DNA of 32,629 nt, from NCBI GenBank assembly GCA_009698575.1, contig WLPX01000016.1, forward strand, positions 1 to 32,629, given 5' to 3'. Source of the DNA: Actinomycetota bacterium. Its GTDB lineage: Bacteria; Actinomycetota; Actinomycetes; S36-B12; UBA5976. Made by a program: the position numbers and the translations under genes. This document shows positions 1 through 5,496 of the stretch, piece after piece. The number at the start of each line of letters is the position of its first letter. Position 1 is the first letter of the stretch. Below the pieces are notes generated by a model. The model ran no database searches. It was not told the origin of the DNA and worked only from the letters and a program-made list of their open reading frames with translations.

Positions 1-428
1 CAGTAAAGCTGGAATTCGATGGTGTTGCTGAAGTAAAGAGCCGCGATAACGCAAAGCGCATCTTGGTTCTTGACGCTTCCGGTTCTGACAAGAAGGGTCG
101 TGGCGCTGCTTCAGTTCTACTAACTGCTTCTTTGAATCAGATTCCAGGTGGAACCAAGGTTGATCTTTCGATGGACCTGACGATCTCAGGTGCGGCAGCA
201 AACTACGGCCGCGGCCTAGTTGCAGACGTAACTGCGGTTCTAGTCAATACAGCAACCGTCAACATGGAAGCTCGGATGGATGCAATCTCTAAGGGCTTGG
301 ATCCAAACTCAGTTGGTGGCGCAAAGGCAGCTAGCGGACTTTCGATTGGTATCAACGCATTTAAGCGTGCTACCGGTCGAGTTCTTTCCCGCTTCTTCCT
401 TCCTTACAAGCCAGTGGCACGTCGGTAA
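1..428 (+). CDS. coxG: CoxG-like SRPBCC protein of the CO dehydrogenase cluster (5' truncated)
   Basis: The reading frame is open from base 3, so the N-terminus lies outside the window. The visible part has the CoxG/SRPBCC pattern: a beta strand ending in LEFDGVAEV, the ASGSDKKGRGAAS turn, a GGTKVDLSMDLTISG strand and the GRGLVADV helix start. CoxG proteins accompany aerobic Mo-CO dehydrogenase and are implicated in membrane association of the enzyme and quinone handling. The ending FKRATGRVLSRFFLPYKPVARR is basic and amphipathic and could touch the membrane. The stop is followed 12 bases later by the first of five small membrane proteins, in an apparent operon. CoxD and CoxE lie nearby on the other strand. 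An unrelated SRPBCC protein is possible but less likely in this context. Confidence 0.8.
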   Translation, partial: VKLEFDGVAEVKSRDNAKRILVLDASGSDKKGRGAASVLLTASLNQIPGGTKVDLSMDLTISGAAANYGRGLVADVTAVLVNTATVNMEARMDAISKGLDPNSVGGAKAASGLSIGINAFKRATGRVLSRFFLPYKPVARR

Positions 429-440
429 AGGGGTACAGAG

Positions 441-695
441 ATGAGTATTTGGGCAATTTTTAACATCGTCTTAGTCGTTGTAATCATTCCGGTTTTGGTT
501 TGGTTGCTTAACGTAGTGCTAAGTGCTTTGGAACGTATTCGCGGCGCAGCTGATGACGCACTTGGTGGTGGAGTTGCGCTAATTGGCGAACTCGGAACCA
601 CACCTAGTTTGTTGGAAACAACAGACGAGACCATTAAAGAAGTAGCAAACGGTGCAGTTCGGTACGCCGGATCTGTTGCGAAGTTGCTGGGATAA
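441..695 (+). CDS. Small membrane protein 1 of a five-gene array (84 aa)
   Basis: I do not recognise a named family. Residues 4-28 form one strong transmembrane segment (IFNIVLVVVIIPVLVWLLNVVL). A soluble alpha-helical tail follows, containing RIRGAADDALGGGVALIGEL and a Thr/Glu-rich helix. A GGGG-type ribosome site (aaaggggtacagag) sits upstream of the ATG. The tail shares a DAL-x-GGVA-x-I core with the next gene, which suggests divergent duplication. The gene starts 12 bases after the coxG-like gene and is probably co-transcribed with it. The topology, an N-terminal anchor with a helical cytoplasmic or periplasmic tail, resembles scaffold or tether proteins, but that is inference only. Confidence 0.8.
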   Translation: MSIWAIFNIVLVVVIIPVLVWLLNVVLSALERIRGAADDALGGGVALIGELGTTPSLLETTDETIKEVANGAVRYAGSVAKLLG

Positions 696-705
696 GGGGA
701 TCACA

Positions 706-933
706 ATGCCAACCGTATTCGTAGTATCGCTAGTGATCTTTACGATCATCATCGCCGCAGCTGCACTTGGACTAATCCGAGTAATTCTTCACCTTCGTTC
801 AGTAGTCAAGACTCTTGACGCTCTAGATGGTGGCGTGGCAGTAATCGTGGCACAGACATCAACCGTTACAAGCACCGTTGACTCAGTCAACGCCAGCTTG
901 GCTCCAGTGCGTAACTTCGCAGAATCGATTTAG
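706..933 (+). CDS. Small membrane protein 2 of the array (75 aa)
   Basis: The ATG at 706 is preferred over an upstream TTG in the same frame, because AAGGGGA lies just before it and because translation from there begins directly with the membrane segment (residues 4-25, FVVSLVIFTIIIAAAALGLIRV). The tail reads HLRSVVKTLDALDGGVAVIV and then a Ser/Thr/Val-rich heptad-like helix. The DALDGGVAVI core matches DALGGGVALI in the previous gene at the same distance from the membrane, so the two are likely paralogues. The spacing (10 bases from the previous stop, 8 to the next start) supports one operon. Function unknown. Confidence 0.8.
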   Translation: MPTVFVVSLVIFTIIIAAAALGLIRVILHLRSVVKTLDALDGGVAVIVAQTSTVTSTVDSVNASLAPVRNFAESI

Positions 934-941
934 GGGTAGTC

Positions 942-1202
942 ATGACAGATTTCTTTGGTGGCCACACAGGCTGGCTACTTGGTTACGTGATCGGTCTAGT
1001 CGTAGTACTAGTCGTTGTAGCCCTAGTCGTTCCAATTCTGCTTTTAGCTGGCCGCATTGGCGGACAAGCTAAGCGCATCAATTCCGGACTACAGGCCGCA
1101 GAAACAAACACTGCTGGCCTTAAGAAACTCCGCATCACAATTGAGTCAGCAACAAACATTGTCGCTGGTCTTCATCGTGGCCGCACAAAGCTAGGAGGCT
1201 GA
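942..1202 (+). CDS. Small membrane protein 3 of the array (86 aa)
   Basis: This is a single-pass membrane protein. A short N-terminal segment with FGGHTGWLLGY precedes a very hydrophobic Val/Leu stretch (residues 13-36), then a basic linker GRIGGQAKRINSGL and a helical tail. The tail INSGLQAAETNTAGL lines up with IKATLAAAKDNTANT of the next gene, pointing to a second paralogous pair in the array. The ATG is preceded by GGGGTAGTC, where the GGGG overlaps the end of the preceding gene. No enzymatic motif or metal ligand cluster is visible. I cannot assign a function. Confidence 0.8.
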   Translation: MTDFFGGHTGWLLGYVIGLVVVLVVVALVVPILLLAGRIGGQAKRINSGLQAAETNTAGLKKLRITIESATNIVAGLHRGRTKLGG

Positions 1203-1204
1203 AA

Positions 1205-1480
1205 ATGGATAGCACAGTAGAAACATTGTGGACCGTTGCTAACATCCTTGGGATTGTTGTTGTGGTTGCAGTAGCAGCGCTGCTAACAATCCTGGTATTG
1301 CTAGTTCGCACAATTGATAAGCGCGTTTCAGCTATCAAAGCAACCTTGGCAGCAGCCAAGGACAACACCGCAAACACCAAGCTAATCGGCGAAACCGCTG
1401 CTGGTGTGGATGCGGTATTAAATGAAGGCCTAGAACATCACTTGTTCTTGGGCCGGGTACTAGAAAAGGTACGTTCATGA
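1205..1480 (+). CDS. Small membrane protein 4 of the array (91 aa)
   Basis: An AGGAGG ribosome site lies 7 bases upstream of the ATG, the best of the array. Residues 8-36 are a membrane segment (WTVANILGIVVVVAVAAL and on). The tail RTIDKRVSAIKATLAAAKDNTANTKLIGETAAGVDAVLNEGL is predicted helical and resembles the previous protein (I-x3-L-x-AA-x2-NTA). Its stop codon overlaps the start of the next gene as ATGA, a sign of translational coupling. The anchor-plus-helix plan is reminiscent of DUF948-like proteins, but I see no specific signature. Confidence 0.8.
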   Translation: MDSTVETLWTVANILGIVVVVAVAALLTILVLLVRTIDKRVSAIKATLAAAKDNTANTKLIGETAAGVDAVLNEGLEHHLFLGRVLEKVRS

Positions 1481-1836
1481 GCACATTAGCTTTATGGTCC
1501 GTTATTGACGTAACTGCATTGATCGCAGGTCTTGCGGTTTACCTATTCATTGTGGGTCGCCAACTTACAACTGTTGCCGGCAAGCTTGAAGAAGCAGCCG
1601 ACCTAGTTTGGGAAATCAAGAAGGACGCTGAAGTAATTCACAGTGGTCTAACTCAGATCAACCAGACTGGTGGAATCGTTGCTGGAGCTCTGCCACTTCT
1701 TTATGGCATGGCTGAAGGCATTGTTACTGGCGCAACTTATGTGCCAGAAGCACCAGGCACTGAGCGTCCGGCGGCAAAGCCAGCAATGGGTGTTCGTCGT
1801 TCCCGTCAAATGCACGGTGTCGGAGTAGACATCTAA
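1477..1836 (+). CDS. Small membrane protein 5 of the array (119 aa)
   Basis: This is the last and longest member of the array. The N-terminal membrane segment (residues 7-28) is followed by the amphipathic helix TTVAGKLEEAADLVWEIKKD. A second, weaker hydrophobic patch (TGGIVAGALPLLYGMAEGIV) and a Pro/Arg-rich basic C-terminus ending RRSRQMHGVGVDI follow. The basic tail suggests binding to a partner or to the membrane surface. The start overlaps the preceding stop by 4 bases. A strong terminator hairpin follows 12 bases after the stop, so the coxG-containing transcript ends here. Function unknown. Confidence 0.8.
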   Translation: MSTLALWSVIDVTALIAGLAVYLFIVGRQLTTVAGKLEEAADLVWEIKKDAEVIHSGLTQINQTGGIVAGALPLLYGMAEGIVTGATYVPEAPGTERPAAKPAMGVRRSRQMHGVGVDI

Positions 1837-1848
1837 ATTCAAAACTAA

Positions 1849-1878
1849 AAAAGAGCCGCAGGAAACTGCGGCTCTTTT
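1849..1878. terminator. Bidirectional intrinsic terminator between converging operons
   Basis: A perfect 13-bp stem (1849-1861 with 1866-1878) is closed by a GAAA tetraloop of the GNRA type. The T-run on the right and the A-run on the left give both strands a U-tract. It separates the plus-strand coxG array from the minus-strand coxDE operon, and is well placed to terminate both. Confidence 0.92.
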
Positions 1879-1889
1879 TGTTGTCATGA

Positions 1890-2330
1890 TTAATGCGAAG
1901 TATTTGGATCCCGATCAGTAGTTAGGGGATCAGTTACCGGTGTTGAGTATTCGCCAATCCATTCGTCTTTCCAAGTCTTTTCAAACTTTTCTTCATTGCA
2001 ACTTGGGTCATAAATAGCCATTAGTTCTTCGCAAATTTGCTGGCGATGCGATGGCAGCCCGCCAGGGATTTCAAAGTAAGCAACATGCAAGTTGTATTTA
2101 GATCCAGCGCGCTCAATCCAGTTAGGGGAGCGACGATGTTTGAATGGAAAGCCTACGGTGGCTAAGTCATCTGACTCGCCGACATAGATCACGGAATAAT
2201 CCTGTGGTTTACCTTCGATGTCATTTCGAGACAGAATTACGTAGACAGCAGGAACCGGTGGCGGAGTCCATCCCGAAAGAACGCGCGGTCCTTCAAACGG
2301 GTATCCGGCCAAACTGCCTAATCTGATCAT
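1890..2330 (-). CDS. GIY-YIG-like nuclease-fold protein (146 aa)
   Basis: Residues about 28-120 resemble a GIY-YIG domain: AVYVILSR corresponds to the GIY strand, VIYVGESDD to the YIG strand, HRRSP is a basic motif in the usual Arg helix position, and EELMAIYDPSCNEE carries a Glu in the expected catalytic position. GIY-YIG domains are found in repair, restriction and intron nucleases, but a stand-alone protein of this size may have a different job. The start overlaps the stop of the 98-residue gene by 4 bases, so it is the last gene of the coxD/coxE minus-strand operon. The link to CO oxidation is positional only. Confidence 0.65.
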   Translation of the reverse strand: MIRLGSLAGYPFEGPRVLSGWTPPPVPAVYVILSRNDIEGKPQDYSVIYVGESDDLATVGFPFKHRRSPNWIERAGSKYNLHVAYFEIPGGLPSHRQQICEELMAIYDPSCNEEKFEKTWKDEWIGEYSTPVTDPLTTDRDPNTSH

Positions 2331-2623
2331 TCGGGAATTAGATCCAAATCTGCAAAGTCTTCATCTTCGCTCATGGTGTCAGCATCTGTGACTTCCCATT
2401 GCGGTAACGAGGTCTTGGCCACTGCTGCTTCGAACAGTTTGCGACCTTCAAGCACAGCATCGGCGGAATTGTCAGATTCGACCATAATCTGTGCGCCATA
2501 GGAAGTAGTTCCCATGCCGGAGGCAATGCCACTTAAAGGAGCAACTGCATCAGCAAGCTCCACGATTTCTTCTAGAGTCATTTCACGATCACCGTGTGCT
2601 ACTAATGAAACACTGAACTTCAT
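2327..2623 (-). CDS. Conserved-looking hypothetical protein (98 aa)
   Basis: I do not recognise the family. The protein is soluble, begins with a beta strand (MKFSVSLVAHGD), continues with a helix rich in Glu/Leu, a Gly/Ser loop (SGIASGMGTTSYGA), a second strand and helix, and ends in a strongly acidic tail (TMSEDEDFADLDLIPE). The overall pattern is a small alpha/beta fold. It lies 5 bases downstream of coxE and overlaps the next gene by 4 bases, so it is translated with them. No catalytic motif is evident. Confidence 0.75.
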   Translation of the reverse strand: MKFSVSLVAHGDREMTLEEIVELADAVAPLSGIASGMGTTSYGAQIMVESDNSADAVLEGRKLFEAAVAKTSLPQWEVTDADTMSEDEDFADLDLIPE

Positions 2624-2628
2624 ACCTG

Positions 2629-3777
2629 TTATCCCATCCTTGATAGTTCTCTAGCAAATTCTTCAATACTTTTGTAGTTATGTCCCGAAAAGTTCCGATC
2701 TATATAAGGATCTGCGATCATCATGCCAATAGTATTTGGCACGTAATCCTCGTTGTCACCCTTATGAGGGTTCACCCAAATGACTTTGTGTGCAAGTCGA
2801 GACAGGGTCTGCATTGCCTTATCCAAAGCTTGTGGTTCGCCTTGATCCAAGCCATCTGAGCAGATAACCACAATGGCGCCACGACCAAGCCGAGAGCGAC
2901 GAGATTCCTTAACGAAGGCAGCAATCGCATCACCAATCCGGGTGCCACCATCCCAATCCAGGACGGACTCGCCAGCTAGCCGCATGGCTTCATCTGGAGT
3001 GCGTTTATCAATGGACTTGGTGATTCGAGTTAAGCGAGTGCCAAAGCAAAACACTTCAACTTTGGTGTTAGCTCGGCGGGCTGAGTAGGCAAGCTGCAAC
3101 AGGTTGCGGGAGTAATCCGCCATAGAACCAGATACGTCAAGGATGAAAACAATAGAGCGAAGTTTTTCTTTGCGCTTGATAAACATCAAGTCTTTAGGTT
3201 CGCCAAGAGATCGCATCGTCTCGCGAGCCATTCGGCGCATGTCTAAAACTTTGCCTTTTGGAGTTGATTGAGTTCGATAGGTGCGACGCATTGGCGGGGA
3301 AACTTTAAGCATCGAAATTAGTTTGCGGAATCGATTGATTTCCTCATCGGAGCACTCAGCAAAGGCTTTATACCTAGAGATGTCTGCAGCCGATGCCATG
3401 TAACCCATGCGACTTTCATCTTCCTGAACATCTCCAGGCAGGCCTTGTTCAACGTTTGGAACTTCAAGAGTTGCCCCAGCGTTTGCCGAAGACTTTAGCT
3501 TTAGTTTTCTGGCATCTGGTTCATCATCACTGATGTCTAAAAAGAAAGCTTGGAATCTTTTGTTATAAAGCGGAATGTTGTCCTTTTTGCGAACTAAAGT
3601 AACTCGGCCACTCCAGTAAACATCCATGACATCTGTGGCATCAAGCACCGAGATGCCCGACAAGAAAGTGATTACATCATCTGAGCCAATGACCATGCCA
3701 TGAAAGCGAAGGTCTTGGGCAAACTCGATAAAGAGTTCGTCAAAGCCAGTTAACTCAGGAGCTTGGGACGATGTCAT
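2629..3777 (-). CDS. coxE: CoxE-type VWA domain protein (382 aa)
   Basis: The C-terminal half is a von Willebrand A domain with a complete MIDAS: DVSGS at residues 214-218, Thr279 in DGGTRIG and Asp308 in CSDGLD. The N-terminal 200 residues are the helical region usual for CoxE/YehP-like proteins. CoxE works with the MoxR-type ATPase CoxD in maturing the Mo/Cu site of aerobic CO dehydrogenase in Oligotropha; that role is known for the family and inferred here. The gene overlaps coxD by 23 bases, so the two are translationally coupled. A MoxR/VWA pair for another client enzyme cannot be excluded, but a coxG-like gene lies next to it. Confidence 0.88.
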   Translation of the reverse strand: MTSSQAPELTGFDELFIEFAQDLRFHGMVIGSDDVITFLSGISVLDATDVMDVYWSGRVTLVRKKDNIPLYNKRFQAFFLDISDDEPDARKLKLKSSANAGATLEVPNVEQGLPGDVQEDESRMGYMASAADISRYKAFAECSDEEINRFRKLISMLKVSPPMRRTYRTQSTPKGKVLDMRRMARETMRSLGEPKDLMFIKRKEKLRSIVFILDVSGSMADYSRNLLQLAYSARRANTKVEVFCFGTRLTRITKSIDKRTPDEAMRLAGESVLDWDGGTRIGDAIAAFVKESRRSRLGRGAIVVICSDGLDQGEPQALDKAMQTLSRLAHKVIWVNPHKGDNEDYVPNTIGMMIADPYIDRNFSGHNYKSIEEFARELSRMG

Positions 3778-4642
3778 TTAGGTTCTTCATGGTGTAGTCC
3801 AGATCATCCCGATCCTTGATAACTGCGCCAAGAGTGTCAGCTGCGCTGCGCTCATTGAGGTCACTGGCGCCGACCGCATCTAAGGATTCAACCCAGTCAA
3901 TAGTTTCAGCTACACCTGGGACTTTTTCAAGTTCCATCTGGCGCAATTGGTTTACAGCGCCAACAACCTGAGTAGCTAGGCGTTCGCTGATCCCAGGAAC
4001 GCGCGCACGAACAATTTCAATCTCTCGATCTGCATCTGGGAAACCGATCCAGGTGTAGAGGCAACGGCGCTTTAAGGCGTCATGTAGCTCGCGGGTGCGG
4101 TTCGATGTCAAAATAACGATTGGCCGCGTTAGCGCAGCAACAGTACCAACTTCAGGAATAGTTACCTGAAAGTCAGATAGGAGTTCTAGTAGGAAAGCTT
4201 CGAATTCATCATCGGCACGATCAACTTCATCGATTAGCAATACGCAAGCATCGCCGGCACGAACTGCTTTTAGGAGTGGTCGCTCAAGTAAGAATTTAGG
4301 ACTAAAAAGTTGTTCGTCAGCGTTATCAGTAAGTTCGGCCGAGGTAAGCGAGCGAATATGAAGCATCTGGCGGGCGTAATCCCATTCGTATAGGGCGTGA
4401 TTGGTGTCGATGCCTTCGTAGCACTGCAGACGGATCAATTCCCGATTGAACAGAATTGCTAGCGTTTTTGCCAATTCGGTTTTACCAACGCCAACTTCGC
4501 CCTCAAGCAACAGCGGTTTACCAAGCTTTAGCGAAATCAAAATTGAGGTAACAAGTCCGCGATCAGCTATGTATCCAAGGGATCGAAGGTCCTCGGTTAA
4601 TTTCTCGACTGTTAAATCTGCAAATGGGCGAGCGTTACTCAT
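3755..4642 (-). CDS. coxD: CoxD-type MoxR AAA+ ATPase (295 aa)
   Basis: Walker A is GEVGVGKTE (residues 48-56), Walker B is LLIDEVD (135-141), sensor 1 is Asn181 in LTSNRTRE, and KRRC at 191-194 supplies the Arg finger. Length and motif spacing are typical of MoxR-family ATPases. CoxD is reported to act as a chaperone-like ATPase that helps assemble the CO dehydrogenase active site with CoxE. It lies between a small 83-residue gene (24 bases upstream) and coxE (overlapping). ATG start at 4642. Confidence 0.9.
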   Translation of the reverse strand: MSNARPFADLTVEKLTEDLRSLGYIADRGLVTSILISLKLGKPLLLEGEVGVGKTELAKTLAILFNRELIRLQCYEGIDTNHALYEWDYARQMLHIRSLTSAELTDNADEQLFSPKFLLERPLLKAVRAGDACVLLIDEVDRADDEFEAFLLELLSDFQVTIPEVGTVAALTRPIVILTSNRTRELHDALKRRCLYTWIGFPDADREIEIVRARVPGISERLATQVVGAVNQLRQMELEKVPGVAETIDWVESLDAVGASDLNERSAADTLGAVIKDRDDLDYTMKNLNDIVPSS

Positions 4643-4666
4643 TAGATATCCGAGATCTCCAGTTAG

Positions 4667-4918
4667 TTAGTTGCTGGTGCCAAAGACCAGATCGGCGATT
4701 GAGCCACCGGTAGCAAGTTTGCCTTCGCGAGCCAACTTGGCTTTCCAGGCACTAGCTACGTCAGTTCCTTCTTCGCCAAAACCTTCGTAAGTAACATCTT
4801 TCATGTTGCGACAGACCTTATTTGGGTTGCACTCTTCATCTAGCTCAGCCATGGTGGAAGGGTTGCCCTGCCAAATAGAGCGAATAGCTTCTGCGGCTTT
4901 GGTTGTCTCTTCAGACAT
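4667..4918 (-). CDS. Small soluble protein at the head of the coxDE operon (83 aa)
   Basis: I do not recognise this protein. A GGGAGGAACCAC leader gives it the best ribosome site of its operon. The sequence is acidic in its N-terminal half, with two Cys in ELDEECNPNKVCRNMKDV and a Gly-rich end (LATGGSIADLVFGTSN). The two Cys, seven residues apart, could bind metal or form a disulfide, but a single pair is weak evidence. Its position as first gene before coxD suggests a role with the CO dehydrogenase maturation genes. Confidence 0.75.
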   Translation of the reverse strand: MSEETTKAAEAIRSIWQGNPSTMAELDEECNPNKVCRNMKDVTYEGFGEEGTDVASAWKAKLAREGKLATGGSIADLVFGTSN

Positions 4919-5038
4919 GTGGTTCCTCCCGAAAACAATGGCTTTTCTGAGACAACCGTACCACGAGCAGGTGTGGTCCGCAGAGCCAAAAAACGTTGCG
5001 CACCATGGGGAAATACCAGTAAAAGATAGGATTACAGA

Positions 5039-5491
5039 ATGCGCAGACTCATCGAAGTATCCCGTTTTGCGGTGATAATTCCATCCGTGGCATCAATAAT
5101 CGGAGCGATTGTCTTGATGTTTTTGGGCTCAATTGAGATTGTCCGATCGGCGGCAAACGTTGTTCTGAAGCAGGAGCCGCTCAAAGACACTGTGGTGGCA
5201 ATCCTTACCTCTGTTGATGCCATTTTGTTGGGCACAGTTCTATTGGTTATTGGCTACGGGCTCTATGAGCTATTTGTTGATACCAATCTTGAAGTACCAG
5301 ATTGGTTAGAGATCAACACACTTGATGACCTAAAGGCAAAACTAATTGGCGTTGTCGTGGCGATTATTGCAGTAATTTTCGTCGGAGTTCTGGTTGATGC
5401 CAAATCACCAAATGAAGTCATGTATTACGGCGTAGGCGCTGGCGCAGTCGTTTTAGCACTTGCTGCATTTAGTTTCACTTCAAAAAAGTAG
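5039..5491 (+). CDS. YqhA/UPF0114 family membrane protein (150 aa)
   Basis: Four hydrophobic segments are visible, at about residues 10-32, 58-80, 100-121 and 127-146. The N-terminal RRLIEVSRFAVIIPSVASIIGAI and the central LYELFVDTNLEVPDWLEI match the UPF0114 (YqhA) pattern. The biochemical role of the family is not established. The ATG follows a weak AGGA site. The gene is divergent from the 83-residue cox gene and converges on the large fusion gene with only 5 bases between the stops. Confidence 0.8.
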   Translation: MRRLIEVSRFAVIIPSVASIIGAIVLMFLGSIEIVRSAANVVLKQEPLKDTVVAILTSVDAILLGTVLLVIGYGLYELFVDTNLEVPDWLEINTLDDLKAKLIGVVVAIIAVIFVGVLVDAKSPNEVMYYGVGAGAVVLALAAFSFTSKK

Positions 5492-5496
5492 TTGCG

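Noticed and set aside
652..705. A longer N-terminus for small membrane protein 2
   Set aside because: It would overlap the preceding gene, uses a TTG start, and the good ribosome site lies directly before ATG 706.
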